DNA from: Prescottella agglutinans
Lineage (GTDB): Bacteria; Actinomycetota; Actinomycetes; Mycobacteriales; Mycobacteriaceae
Length of the DNA: 64,000 nt
Reading direction: 5' to 3'
NCBI RefSeq assembly: GCF_004011865.1
Contig: NZ_RKLP01000012.1
Location: forward strand, 171,201 to 235,200
The translations under genes and the position numbers were made by a program. The number at the start of each line of letters is the position of its first letter. Positions within the stretch are counted from its first letter, which is position 1. Shown one piece after another: positions 23,812-32,963 of this stretch. The notes beneath the pieces were generated by a model. The model saw only the letters and a program-made list of their open reading frames with translations, was not told where the DNA came from and searched no databases.

Positions 23812-24681
23812 GTGAGTGTTGCGTCGTCTCCAGAGAGCGCCGTTGTGCGCCCGGTCCTCGCTCGAGCCGTCGACCGTGCCCGCGAGGCGCTCGTCGAACT
23901 CAATGAGGGCGGCGTGGGTAAGCACCTGGGTGTCACCGCGGAGGACGACTGCTCCGCCACCCACCGGTTCGCGGCCGACCTGCCGGGCTACCACGGCTGG
24001 CAGTGGGCCGTCGTCGTGGCCGCCGCCCCCGATTCCGATCACGTGACCATCAGCGAGCTCGCGCTGCTGCCCGGCCCGGACGCGCTCGTCGCGCCCGAGT
24101 GGTTGCCGTGGGACCAGCGGGTCCGGCCGGGTGACCTGTCGCCGGGCGATCTGTTGGCGCCCGCGCCGAACGACCCGCGGCTGGTGCCCGGGTACGTCGC
24201 GACCGGCGACCCCGAGATCGACGAGGTCGCCTACGAGGTGGGCCTGGGCCGCAAGCAGGTCATGAGCCGCGAGGGCCGGGTCGAGTGCGCCGAGCGCTGG
24301 CACGACGGCGACTACGGACCCGACTCGGATATGGCGAAGGCCGCGCCGTCCACGTGCGAGCTGTGCGGCTTCTACCTGCCGCTGGCCGGTTCGCTGCACG
24401 CCGCGTTCGGCGTGTGCGGCAACGAGATGGCGGCCGACGGGCACGTCGTGACCGCCACCTACGGCTGCGGTGCGCACTCCGACACGACGCTGCCGACCGG
24501 CGCCGGCACCCCGCGCTACGACGCCTACGACGACGCGGCGGTCGAGGTCGTCGAGATCACCCCGCCGCCCGCCGCCCCGGCCGAGGGCACCGACGCGCCG
24601 GCCGATGCACCGGAGGCGCAGACGGAGCCGGCGGCGCCCACCGATCCCGAACCCCCGCTGGATCCGGCATCGGACAGCTGA
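23812..24681 (+). CDS. DUF3027-family protein (Rv0877-like)
   Basis: A 289-aa protein matching the DUF3027 pattern: HRFAADLPGYHGWQWAVVVA, LPWDQRVRPGDLSPGDLL, EVGLGRKQVMSREGR, and a cluster of Cys residues (CELCGFYLPLAGSLHAAFGVCGN, YGCGAHSD) that may bind zinc. The last 60 residues are Pro/Ala/Asp-rich. Chosen start GTG 23812, with CAAGAT 7 nt ahead; ATG 23803 in frame is an alternative. Its stop codon overlaps the start of the Hsp90-like gene. Function unknown. Confidence 0.8.
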   Translation: MSVASSPESAVVRPVLARAVDRAREALVELNEGGVGKHLGVTAEDDCSATHRFAADLPGYHGWQWAVVVAAAPDSDHVTISELALLPGPDALVAPEWLPWDQRVRPGDLSPGDLLAPAPNDPRLVPGYVATGDPEIDEVAYEVGLGRKQVMSREGRVECAERWHDGDYGPDSDMAKAAPSTCELCGFYLPLAGSLHAAFGVCGNEMAADGHVVTATYGCGAHSDTTLPTGAGTPRYDAYDDAAVEVVEITPPPAAPAEGTDAPADAPEAQTEPAAPTDPEPPLDPASDS

Positions 24682-27443
24682 CGGACCCCTTCGACACCGC
24701 CGCGCTGCGCGAGGGAACGCTCCTCGCCTGGCGCAGCTCTCCCACGCGTCTGCGGGAGGACGCCGCCGCCGAGGCGGACCTGGTCCGTGCCGGCTACCGC
24801 GACCGGCTGCTGACCGAGCTGGCCCAGAACGCGGCCGACGCCGCCGCGAAGGCCGGGGTGCCCGGGACGCTGCGGGTGCAACTGCACGGCGACGTGCTGC
24901 GCGTCGCGAACACCGGTGCCCCGCTCGACCGTGAGGGCGTGCACGCCCTGACCGCGCTGCGGGCGTCCGGCAAGACCGGAACATCCTCGGGGGTGGGGCA
25001 GTTCGGCGTCGGATTCACCTCCGTCCTGGCCGTGAGCGACGACGTCGAACTGCGCTCCACCAGCGGCTCGCTCCAGTTCTCGGCCGACCGGACGCGCGAC
25101 GAACTCGCGTCGGCCGGGCTCGACGTGCCCACCGTCGGCACGCCGGTGCTGCGGTTGGTGTGGGCCACCGAGGAGCGTCCGCCCACCGGCTTCGACACCG
25201 AGGTGGTGCTGCGGCTGCGCCCGGACGTGCACGCCGCCGGCGCGGTCGCGCTCCTGACCCGGTTCGCGGCGGAGGCCGTCGACCTGCTGCTCGAGCTGCC
25301 GGCCCTCGAGACCATCGAGATCGACGGGACGGTGCTGCGCCGCACCGAACGCGACCTCGGGGACGGACTCGTCGAGATCACCGTCGGCCACACCACGTGG
25401 TGGCAGTACACGACCGGGTCCGCGCGCTGGCTGGTGCCGGTGTCGGACGGGCACGTGCAGCCGGTGACCGGTGACGTGCTGCGGGCGCCCACCCGCTCCG
25501 ACGAGGAACTGTCCATCCCGGCCGTCGTGATCGCGAACGTCCCGATGCAGCCCGACCGGCGGCGCGTCCTGCCCGGTGCGCCGCTGACCGACGTTGCCCG
25601 GGGCTACGCGCGGTTCGTCGCTGCCGTGCCGCCCGACCAGCGTCTCGGGCTCGTGCCGCAGCCCGGCTTCGCCCGCAGCGAGGTCGACGCCGCGCTGCGG
25701 GAGGCGCTGCTGCACGAACTGCGCACGCAGCCGTGGGTGCCCGCAGCCGAATCCGACGGCGACGACCTGGTCCCGACCCGGGCCACCGTCGTCTCCGGGC
25801 TCACCCCGGAACTGGCCGACGCCCTCGCCGACGTCGTCCCCGACCTCGTCGACCCGCAGCTGTCCGGGCCGCGGTTCGCATCGGCGCTCGCGGCGGTGGA
25901 CGTGCACCGGATCGGGCCGGCGCGTATCGCCGAACTGCTGGCCGGGCACGAGCGGGAACCATCGTGGTGGCACGCGCTCTACACCGCGCTCGAGCCGCTC
26001 GTCGTCGACGCGCTGGCCGCGGAAGAGCTTGCCGCCATTCCGGTTCCACTCGCCGACGGGCGGACGGTCACCGGCCCGCGGACCACCGTCGTCGGCACCG
26101 ACCTGGGCCACGTGCTCGGCGACGCCGCGCCGGCGCTCGACTGGGTGCGGCTGGTGCACCCCGACGCCGCGCACCCGCTGCTGCACCGGCTGGGCGCCGA
26201 GCACGCGACCGCCGGCGACCTGCTGTCGGATCCGGCGCTGCGCGCGCGGATCGAGGACGTCGACTACGACGACCCCACCGCGGCAACCGAATTGGCGTCG
26301 GTCGTGCTCGCGCTCGTCGGCTCGTCCGCGACCGACGTGCGGCCCGCGTGGCTCGGCGAGCTGCCGCTGCCGGACGCCGACGGCGAACTGCTGCCGGCCG
26401 ACGAGTTGCTGCTGCCGGGGGCACCGCTCGCCGACGTCCTGGTCGAGGACTCGCCGTTCGGCACCGTCGACGCGGGACTCGTCGAACGGGTGGGGGAGGA
26501 CCCGCTGCGCGCGCTCGGCGTCGGCTGGGGCTTCGCGGTGCTGCGCGCCGAACTGCCCACCGGTCCCGAACACGACCTCGACGACGAGGACGCCTGGTGG
26601 GGCACCCTCGCCGACGATCCCGAGACGCTGATCGCCATCCGCGACCTGGACCTGGTCGATCCCGCCCGCTGGCCGCAGGCCCTGACGCTGCTGGCGGACG
26701 ACCCGGACACCGCGGCCGCCCTGGCCGACCGCGACGGCTACACAGCGTGGTGGCTGCGCCGACACGCCGAGATCGACGGCCGCCGCCTGGGCCTGCTGCG
26801 GGCGCACGACGACGACACGTTCGCCGGCCTGCTCGACGTCCTCGACCACCCGGCCGCGCCGGCGCTGGCCGCGGCGATGGCGCCGACGTCCGTCGACGAC
26901 ACCGACCTGGCCGGGGTGCTGCTCGGCCGGCTCGCCGACCCGGAGCGCACCGTCACCCCCGACGTGGTCACCCGCACGCACCGGTTGCTGGCCGCGTCCG
27001 CCGCCCGCGGGGTGCTCGACCTCGACGAACTCGCACTGCCCGCGCGGGTCCGCAGCCTCGCCGGCACCGTCGCGGAACCGGACGTCGCGCTGGTCCTCGA
27101 CTGCCCGCACCTCGGGGCCGTCGTCCCGCCCCAGCGGGTCGTGCTCGGCGCGTTCGACACCGCCGCCGCGCTCGCCGACCTGCTGGACCTGCCGCTCGCG
27201 TCCGCCGCGATCCACGCGGAGGTGCTCGGCGACGGCGACGTCAGCGCGTGGGACCGGGAACCCGGCGCGGTGCTCGCGTGCACGGCGCTCGGCCTGCCGC
27301 TGCCCACCGGTCCGGTCGTCGTGCACGACGACCTCGTCGTCCGACTGACCGGCGCGGTCGACGGCGACGTCGCGGTCCCGTGGTGGGTGGACGACACCGG
27401 CCGCACGCACATCCGTCGTCGCCGGATCGGGGGAGGCGCATGA
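24678..27443 (+). CDS. Large Hsp90-like (sacsin-type) ATPase; probable CTG start
   Basis: A 921-aa protein. Residues about 40-100 have the GHKL ATPase motifs: ELAQNAADAAAKAG (N-box, with Asn/Asp), LDREGVHALTALRASGKTG, and VGQFGVGFTSVLAVSDDV (G-box). The remaining 750 residues have no recognised domain and are Asp/Glu/Ala/Leu rich, with repeated LADxxxL blocks. No ATG, GTG or TTG precedes the N-box within a sensible distance in this frame; the only start fitting the operon is CTG at 24678, overlapping the DUF3027 stop as CTGA, with MTDPFDT-like sequence downstream. Alternatively the true start is far upstream within DUF3027. Its role is likely chaperone-like. Confidence 0.75.
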   Translation: MTDPFDTAALREGTLLAWRSSPTRLREDAAAEADLVRAGYRDRLLTELAQNAADAAAKAGVPGTLRVQLHGDVLRVANTGAPLDREGVHALTALRASGKTGTSSGVGQFGVGFTSVLAVSDDVELRSTSGSLQFSADRTRDELASAGLDVPTVGTPVLRLVWATEERPPTGFDTEVVLRLRPDVHAAGAVALLTRFAAEAVDLLLELPALETIEIDGTVLRRTERDLGDGLVEITVGHTTWWQYTTGSARWLVPVSDGHVQPVTGDVLRAPTRSDEELSIPAVVIANVPMQPDRRRVLPGAPLTDVARGYARFVAAVPPDQRLGLVPQPGFARSEVDAALREALLHELRTQPWVPAAESDGDDLVPTRATVVSGLTPELADALADVVPDLVDPQLSGPRFASALAAVDVHRIGPARIAELLAGHEREPSWWHALYTALEPLVVDALAAEELAAIPVPLADGRTVTGPRTTVVGTDLGHVLGDAAPALDWVRLVHPDAAHPLLHRLGAEHATAGDLLSDPALRARIEDVDYDDPTAATELASVVLALVGSSATDVRPAWLGELPLPDADGELLPADELLLPGAPLADVLVEDSPFGTVDAGLVERVGEDPLRALGVGWGFAVLRAELPTGPEHDLDDEDAWWGTLADDPETLIAIRDLDLVDPARWPQALTLLADDPDTAAALADRDGYTAWWLRRHAEIDGRRLGLLRAHDDDTFAGLLDVLDHPAAPALAAAMAPTSVDDTDLAGVLLGRLADPERTVTPDVVTRTHRLLAASAARGVLDLDELALPARVRSLAGTVAEPDVALVLDCPHLGAVVPPQRVVLGAFDTAAALADLLDLPLASAAIHAEVLGDGDVSAWDREPGAVLACTALGLPLPTGPVVVHDDLVVRLTGAVDGDVAVPWWVDDTGRTHIRRRRIGGGA

Positions 27444-28003
27444 CGAGCGTGAACGTCGACCAGTCGGTGCTGCAGTGGATGCTCGACCGGCGCACCCCGT
27501 GGCTGACCGACATGTTCACGGTGATCACGCACAGCGGCGGCACCGTCGCGGTGTTCCTGATCGCCACCGCCGTCACGATCGCGCTGCTGTCCCGGCGCCG
27601 CACCGCGGAGGCGGTGATGATCGCCGGGTCGATGCTGTCCGGGTGGGCGGCGATGAGCCTGCTCAAACATTTGTTCGCGCGTGAACGTCCGCCGGTGCCG
27701 GACCGGCTGGTGGCTCTGGACTCGTACGCGTTCCCGTCCGGGCACGCCATGATGACCGCGATCCTCGCGTGCGTGCTGGGCGCCGTGGTGGTGCGGACCG
27801 TCGGCCCCGGCATCCGCCGGACCGCTCTGCTCGTGCTGCTCGCGTGCTACACCCTCGCGGTCGGGATCTCGCGGGTGTATCTCGCCGCGCACTGGCTCAC
27901 CGACGTCCTCGCCGGATGGGCGTTCGGTGTGGCGTGGGCCGCACTGTGGATCTGGGCGATCACCCGCCGAACTGCGCGCACAACACGCACGAACAGCGTG
28001 TGA
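27440..28003 (+). CDS. PAP2-family phosphatase (membrane)
   Basis: A 187-aa membrane protein with the three acid-phosphatase blocks: KHLFARERP, SYAFPSGHAMM and SRVYLAAHWLTDVLAGW, the last two supplying catalytic His residues. Five to six helices surround them. Such enzymes dephosphorylate undecaprenyl pyrophosphate or phospholipids at the membrane. ATG overlaps the stop of the ATPase gene by ATGA, so the two are coupled. It is divergent from nothing; a DUF2530 gene converges on it. Confidence 0.85.
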   Translation: MTSVNVDQSVLQWMLDRRTPWLTDMFTVITHSGGTVAVFLIATAVTIALLSRRRTAEAVMIAGSMLSGWAAMSLLKHLFARERPPVPDRLVALDSYAFPSGHAMMTAILACVLGAVVVRTVGPGIRRTALLVLLACYTLAVGISRVYLAAHWLTDVLAGWAFGVAWAALWIWAITRRTARTTRTNSV

Positions 28004-28049
28004 AATCCATCACCGGCCGGGTTCGGGGCGGGTGACCAGGGCGTCTCCC

Positions 28050-28298
28050 TCAGTCGAGTCCGCGCTGCGCGCCGCGCTTGCCTCGCCTGGCCGCGCTGCG
28101 CTGAACCAGGAACAAGCCGAATCCCAGGAGGCCCAGGGCGGATCCGGCGAAACAGATCGGCAGGGCGTCGCTCCAGCGGTCCCCCGAGAGGAGGACGACG
28201 ACGGTCGCCACGACCCAGGCCGCGGTGCCCACCGCGAGCACCGGACGCGGGTCGGACAGGCGTTCCACGAGCGTCGGCGTGCTATGGATTTCGGTCAC
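28050..28298 (-). CDS. DUF2530-type two-helix membrane protein
   Basis: An 82-aa protein with two helices (VLAVGTAAWVVATVVVLL and ALPICFAGSALGLLGFGLFLV) and a basic tail (RSAARRGKRGAQRG). The pattern RPVLAVGTAAWV..LPICFAG matches DUF2530 of actinobacteria. The GTG start has TAACTT 6 nt ahead (28305-28310), suggesting a leaderless message. It is divergent from the purine permease gene. Confidence 0.75.
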   Translation of the reverse strand: MTEIHSTPTLVERLSDPRPVLAVGTAAWVVATVVVLLSGDRWSDALPICFAGSALGLLGFGLFLVQRSAARRGKRGAQRGLD

Positions 28299-28379
28299 AC
28301 GATTAAGTTACCCGCGCGTCGGTGGCCTAATCTGCCAGGTGCGAAACCCCCCTTCCCGGCGATTGGACCGAAATACGAC

Positions 28380-29870
28380 ATGGCGGTTACCGAAAAAGCC
28401 CCCGAGCCCACAAGGCAGTCGGCGCCCTCGCGGATGCTCGACACGTACTTCAAGATCGCTGAGCGGGGTTCGACCGTCAGCCGGGAGGTCCGCGGCGGTG
28501 TGGTCACGTTCGTGGCCATGGCGTACATCGTCGTCCTCAACCCGCTGATCCTCGGTAGCTTCTCGGCCGACGACGCGGCCGCCAAGACCGACGTGCTCGG
28601 CAACATCCTGCCGGTCAGCCAGGTCGCCGCCGTCACCGCGCTCGTCGCGGGCCTGATGAGCATCGCCTTCGGCATCATCGCGAACTATCCGTTCGGTATC
28701 GCCGCGGGCCTCGGTATCAACAGCCTGCTCGCGGTGTCGATCGCACCGCAGGTGACGTGGCCCGAGGCGATGGGTCTGGTCGTCATCGACGGCATCATCA
28801 TCGTCGTGCTCGCCGCGACCGGCTTCCGCACCGCCGTGTTCAACGCCATCCCGCGGGAACTCAAGGCCGCGATCGCCGCCGGCATCGGCATGTTCATCGC
28901 GTTCATCGGTCTCGTCGACGCCGGTTTCGTCCGCCGCATCCCCGACGCCGCCGGCACCTCCGTCCCGGTCGGCCTCGGCATCAACGGTTCGATCGCCGCG
29001 TGGCCGACGGTCGTCTTCATCTTCGGCGTCCTGCTCATGGGCGTCCTGGTCGTGCGCAAGGTCCGCGGCGGTCTGCTGATCGGCATTGTCGTCACCACCG
29101 TGCTCGCCGCGATTCTCGAGGCCGTCTTCGACATCGGCGCCTCGAAGGGCGTCGACCCCAAGGGCTGGAACCTCAGCGTCCCCGCGATGCCCGACGTCGT
29201 CGCCCAGTTGCCCGACCTGAGCCTGGTCGGTGACGTCAGCATCTTCGGTGCGTTCACCCGCATCGGCGTCCTCGCCGCGAGCCTGCTCGTCTTCACGCTG
29301 GTGCTCGCCAACTTCTTCGACGCGATGGGCACCATGACCGGCCTCGGCAAGGAAGCCGGTCTCGCCGACAAGGACGGCAACCTGCCCGGCATCGGCAAGG
29401 CCCTCATCGTCGAGGGTGCCGGCGCCGTCGTCGGTGGTGGCGCGTCCGCGTCGTCCAACACGGTGTTCGTCGAGTCCGCGTCCGGCATCGCCGAGGGCGC
29501 CCGCACCGGCCTCGCCAACGTCGTCACCGGCGTGCTGTTCCTGGCCGCGATGTTCCTCACCCCGCTCTACTCGGTGGTCCCGATCGAGGCGGCTGCACCG
29601 GCCCTGGTCGTGGTGGGCGCGTTGATGATCGGCCAGCTGCGCGACATCGACTTCGGCAAGTTCTCGATCGCCCTGCCGGCGTTCCTGACGGTCGTCACGA
29701 TGCCGTTCACGTACTCGATCGCCAACGGCATCGGCGTCGGCTTCATCTCCTACGTGGTCCTCGCCGCCGCGGGTGGCAACGCCAAGAAGGTGCATCCGCT
29801 GCTGTGGATCGTCGCGGCGCTGTTCGTCGCGTACTTCGCCGTCGGCCCGATCACTGACGCCGTTACGTGA
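28380..29870 (+). CDS. NCS2-family purine permease (AzgA-like)
   Basis: A 496-aa protein of about 12 helices. Family blocks: FVAMAYIVVLNPLILG, GIIANYPFGIAAGLGINSLLA, AATGFRTAVFNAIPRELKAAIAAGIGMFIAFIG, FDAMGTMTGLGKEAGL, and GAVVGGGASASSNTVFVESASGIAEGARTGL with the catalytic-like substrate site. This is the hypoxanthine/guanine/adenine permease branch (AzgA/PbuG). Start ATG at MAVTEK; a TAATCT about 50 nt upstream fits a -10 element. It is followed 35 nt later by a MarR gene of the same strand, which may regulate it. Confidence 0.9.
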   Translation: MAVTEKAPEPTRQSAPSRMLDTYFKIAERGSTVSREVRGGVVTFVAMAYIVVLNPLILGSFSADDAAAKTDVLGNILPVSQVAAVTALVAGLMSIAFGIIANYPFGIAAGLGINSLLAVSIAPQVTWPEAMGLVVIDGIIIVVLAATGFRTAVFNAIPRELKAAIAAGIGMFIAFIGLVDAGFVRRIPDAAGTSVPVGLGINGSIAAWPTVVFIFGVLLMGVLVVRKVRGGLLIGIVVTTVLAAILEAVFDIGASKGVDPKGWNLSVPAMPDVVAQLPDLSLVGDVSIFGAFTRIGVLAASLLVFTLVLANFFDAMGTMTGLGKEAGLADKDGNLPGIGKALIVEGAGAVVGGGASASSNTVFVESASGIAEGARTGLANVVTGVLFLAAMFLTPLYSVVPIEAAAPALVVVGALMIGQLRDIDFGKFSIALPAFLTVVTMPFTYSIANGIGVGFISYVVLAAAGGNAKKVHPLLWIVAALFVAYFAVGPITDAVT

Positions 29871-29905
29871 TTGACAGGGCGCGAGTTCCCGTATTGTTTG
29901 GTTCT

Positions 29906-30334
29906 GTGACATCGGATACTCGCGCCCTGGCCAGCGACCTGTCCCTTGCGGTGGTGCGACTGACGCGCCACCTGCGGGGACGGCGAAGCGAGGCTCAGGT
30001 GTCGCTGACACAGCTGTCGGCGCTGGCAACGCTCAGCGCCGAAGGCTCCATGACTCCGGGTGCGTTGGCCGCGCGGGAGAAGGTCCAGCCGCCGTCGATG
30101 ACCCGGGTCATCGCCTCGCTCGCGGATCTCGGACTGGTCGATCGCACACCGCATCCCACCGACGGGCGGCAGATCATCGTGTCGCTGTCCGACGCCGGCC
30201 ACGCCCTCATGGAGAGCGAGACCCAGGCCCGCGAGGCCTGGATGACCGAGAAGCTGTCGCACCTCGACGGCACGGACCTCGAGACCCTGCGTGACGCCGT
30301 CGCCATAATCACCTCACTGGTCGAGAACGACTGA
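29906..30334 (+). CDS. MarR-family transcriptional regulator (Rv0880-like)
   Basis: A 142-aa winged-helix protein: SLTQLSALATLSAEGSMTPGALAAREKVQPPSMTRVIASLADLGLVDRTPHPTDGRQIIVSLSDAGHAL is the complete MarR HTH and wing, and the ends are dimerisation helices. The GTG start has TATTGT 8 nt upstream and no ribosome-binding site. It lies 35 nt after the permease gene and is closed by a strong terminator. In mycobacteria the homologue is Rv0880. Confidence 0.85.
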   Translation: MTSDTRALASDLSLAVVRLTRHLRGRRSEAQVSLTQLSALATLSAEGSMTPGALAAREKVQPPSMTRVIASLADLGLVDRTPHPTDGRQIIVSLSDAGHALMESETQAREAWMTEKLSHLDGTDLETLRDAVAIITSLVEND

Positions 30335-30344
30335 ACGACAACCG

Positions 30345-30378
30345 AAACCTGGGTCCGAACGCGTTCGGACCCAGGTTT
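30345..30378 (+). terminator. Rho-independent terminator after MarR
   Basis: A near-perfect palindrome with arms AAACCTGGGTCCGAA and TTCGGACCCAGGTTT around a short CGCG centre, followed by TTT. It is the best intrinsic terminator in this part of the window, and may also serve the convergent HxlR-type gene. Confidence 0.85.
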
Positions 30379-30399
30379 TTTCGTTCGCGATCGGCGAGG

Positions 30400-31404
30400 T
30401 CAGAAGGTGCTCGGAAGATCGGTCGGGCGGGTGTCCGGGGTGCGTGACTCCACCGACACCGTTCGTGATTCCAGTTCCGCACCGCACTCGCTGCAGGCGA
30501 AGCGTGGGGTGAATCCGTCGCCACATGTGGTGTGCGTGAACGTGATCGCATCGCCCTCGGGGGCGGGGAACCACCGCTGGCCCCACGCGATCATGGACAC
30601 GACCACGGGGAAGAAGGCCCGGCCCTTCTCGGTCAGGTGATAGGTCATCCGGTCGACCCGTTCGGTGCTGGGGGATTCGCTCAGAACACCGAGTTCGGTG
30701 AAGGTGCGCAGTCGGTCCGCCACGATCGTCGGCGACGACTGCATCCGCTCGGCGAACTCGCTGTAGCGCCGGGCGCCGAACAGCGCGGAACCCAGCATCG
30801 CGGCCGACCAGCGGTTGCCGATGAGTTCCATGGTCTGCGGAAGCACGTGCGGCGAACGCGCGGCGCCGCTAGATCGCCGTCGGCTCGAGGCCGCGGGGAC
30901 ACTGCGGGTCCAACCGCCGCTCGGCCCCATCTCGGCGACGACGTCGCGGGCGCCGGCGGGACGCCCGCACGAGACGCACTCGAGGCGCGGGGTGAAGTGC
31001 CGGTCGCACGTAGTGTGGCGCATCTGCGGGAGCACGCCCTGATCGGGCGCCCACTGCAGTTCCCAGGACCACACCGACAGCAGGATCGACCACAGTTCCT
31101 GACCGCACGCGGTTCGTCGGTACTCGTAGCGGGGCGGCTTCTGCTGATACTGGATACGGTCGAACAACCCCGCGTCGGTGAGCGCGGCCAACCGCGAGGA
31201 CAGGACGGCGTGCGAGATTCCACCGGCGCCCATCCAGTCGCGGTACCGCTTGGCGCCCTGGAAGGAATGGCGGAGGATCCACAGGTTCCACTCGTCTCCG
31301 AGCAGTCCGATGGCCACCGCGATGGCGTTGTCTCCGCCCGGGGCGAGCATGCGCCCGGCGGTCGGAGTCGCGGACTCCACGTCGGGTGCATGCTCGTCGG
31401 ACAT
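30400..31404 (-). CDS. Duplicated HxlR-family regulator with two zinc-ribbon-like sites
   Basis: A 334-aa protein made of two copies of an HxlR winged-helix module. First module residues about 25-120 (GLLGDEWNLWILRHSFQGAKRY, SHAVLSSRLAALTDAGLFDR, WSILLSVWSWE), then HTTCDRHFTPRLECVSCG with H130, C133, C143, C146. The second, residues about 190-285 (ELIGNRWSAAMLGSALFGARRY, TIVADRLRTFTELGVLSES, PVVVSMIAWGQRW), is followed by HTTCGDGFTPRFACSECG with H291, C294, C304, C307. HxlR proteins are usually about 110 aa and bind DNA as dimers; here one chain holds both. It is the last gene of the carotenoid-oxygenase operon and a likely regulator of the divergent cluster. Confidence 0.8.
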   Translation of the reverse strand: MSDEHAPDVESATPTAGRMLAPGGDNAIAVAIGLLGDEWNLWILRHSFQGAKRYRDWMGAGGISHAVLSSRLAALTDAGLFDRIQYQQKPPRYEYRRTACGQELWSILLSVWSWELQWAPDQGVLPQMRHTTCDRHFTPRLECVSCGRPAGARDVVAEMGPSGGWTRSVPAASSRRRSSGAARSPHVLPQTMELIGNRWSAAMLGSALFGARRYSEFAERMQSSPTIVADRLRTFTELGVLSESPSTERVDRMTYHLTEKGRAFFPVVVSMIAWGQRWFPAPEGDAITFTHTTCGDGFTPRFACSECGAELESRTVSVESRTPDTRPTDLPSTF

Positions 31405-31412
31405 CTCGAAAA

Positions 31413-32945
31413 CTATAGTCCCGGGCGGTCGAGACCCATCGCCTCCGCGGGGTCGTCGCTCGTCCGCCACCGGGGGAGCGCGGAACCCGGTGCCCACGTC
31501 GAATGCGTGCCGCTGGAGATGCGCTCCGGCAACCGGATCCGGGCCACCGGGCCGTCCGCGACCCGGGCGGCGTCGAACACCAGGCACTCCGACAGATCCT
31601 CCTGGACGTTCGAGACGATCGTCACCAGGTATCCGTCGTCCTCGCTGTCGGCGCCGACGCGGGGGGCCATCGCGGTCTCGCTGCCGAACACGCCCTCGCC
31701 GAACGCGTAGCGTTCCTCGCTTCCGGTGACGGTGTCGTGCTTGACGAGGCCGTCGAACAGGAACCAACCGGGGAGACCGGTTGCGGCGTAGGTGTAGCGG
31801 TGGGGCCGACCGCCGTGACGGGGGTTGATCATCCCGAACTCGGTCACGGTCTCCGAGAGCCGCTCCTCCCGGACCTCCCCGGTGCGCAGGTTCAGCCGCC
31901 ACCGGTGCAGGTGCGTGCCCATCCGGTCGAGTGCCAGGAAGCGGAACATCCGCTGGTAGACACCGCCCTCGCCGGTGTCTTCGGGTTCGGGGTTCTCCTG
32001 GTGGAACCCCTCGAGGACGATCTCGTCACCGGCCTCGTACGCGTTGGTCCAGTGCAGGACGTACGTGGGATCGGCCTCGAACCAGCGGATCTGGTCGGAG
32101 GTTCCCCGGCGCGGGATCACCCCCAGCCGCAACGGGATGTCCGGGTGGAAGCGAGAGACGTACCGGCCGGCCTCGAGCGCCTCGGGCAGCCAGAACAGCG
32201 GGCAGTCGTTGAGGATCGCGTAGTTCTCGGTGAAGGCCATGTCGTGCGGCAGGCGCGGCCCGGGCAGTTCGATGTCCACGTAGTGGGCGAGGCGGTCGTC
32301 GGAGTCGACGACGCCGTAGTGCATGTACGGGGCGTCGGTGCTGTAGTTGAAGAACAACAGTTCCCCGGTGCGGTCGTCGACCTTCGGATGCGCCGAAACC
32401 CCGAGGGACGTCGGGAACTGTCCGTTCCACGTCGCCTTGCCCACCGTCTCGAGCGTCGCCGGGTCGAGCTGGTACAGGTCGCCGCACTGCCAGAAACTGC
32501 TGAGCGCCATGCCGTTGTGCACCACGACGTCGGTGCTGGACGCGTCCTTCATCCGGCCACGGGCGCCCCAGCCGTCCTGGCGGATCGAGCGTTCCGGGTG
32601 TTCGGCGATGCCCGCCCACAGTGGACCGCCCGCCGCCTGCTCGGCCAGGAAGCCGTCGGTCCTGACGAAGCGGTTGCGGTAGAAGGCCTTTCCGTCACGG
32701 AAGCCGACCGCATGGATCATGCCGTCGCCGTCGAACGGGTGGTAACGGCCCTCCAGGGCCGGGTGCACCGGATTCTCGGTGTTGCGCAGGTAGACCCCGT
32801 CGAGGTCGGCGGGCAGTTCGCCGACGACGTCCAGATCGTCGGCACTGCGCTCGACGGTCTGCGGGCGCCACGCGCCGGTGCGGTAGGGATGGTCGTCGTC
32901 CGCGGGCAGTGTCGTCAGCGCGCGCCCGAGCACCTCGATGTCCAT
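31413..32945 (-). CDS. Carotenoid cleavage oxygenase-family enzyme
   Basis: A 510-aa iron-dependent dioxygenase family protein. The metal histidines can be placed: H186 in SLGVSAHPKVD, H234 in RLPHDMAFTENYAI, H298 in YVLHWTNAYE, and H481 in ISSGTHSTWAP. Early block YLRNTENPVHPALEGRYHPFDGDGMIH is typical. Family members cleave carotenoids, stilbenes, lignostilbene or phenylpropenoids (e.g. isoeugenol). Neighbouring acyl-CoA synthetase and thiolases point to a catabolic pathway ending in CoA thioesters. RBS GGAGGA 4 nt before the ATG. Gap to the upstream thiolase is 18 nt; HxlR follows after 8 nt. Confidence 0.9.
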   Translation of the reverse strand: MDIEVLGRALTTLPADDDHPYRTGAWRPQTVERSADDLDVVGELPADLDGVYLRNTENPVHPALEGRYHPFDGDGMIHAVGFRDGKAFYRNRFVRTDGFLAEQAAGGPLWAGIAEHPERSIRQDGWGARGRMKDASSTDVVVHNGMALSSFWQCGDLYQLDPATLETVGKATWNGQFPTSLGVSAHPKVDDRTGELLFFNYSTDAPYMHYGVVDSDDRLAHYVDIELPGPRLPHDMAFTENYAILNDCPLFWLPEALEAGRYVSRFHPDIPLRLGVIPRRGTSDQIRWFEADPTYVLHWTNAYEAGDEIVLEGFHQENPEPEDTGEGGVYQRMFRFLALDRMGTHLHRWRLNLRTGEVREERLSETVTEFGMINPRHGGRPHRYTYAATGLPGWFLFDGLVKHDTVTGSEERYAFGEGVFGSETAMAPRVGADSEDDGYLVTIVSNVQEDLSECLVFDAARVADGPVARIRLPERISSGTHSTWAPGSALPRWRTSDDPAEAMGLDRPGL

Positions 32946-32963
32946 GTTCTCCTCCTCTTCCGA

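Noticed and set aside
24525..27410. 961-aa minus-strand frame opposite the Hsp90-like gene
   Set aside because: Composition is Arg/Gly/Gln/Val-rich with no domain pattern, and GHKL motifs are on the plus strand.
30345..30378. tRNA-like arm with GTCCGAAC
   Set aside because: No cloverleaf can be drawn; it is a terminator hairpin followed by Ts.
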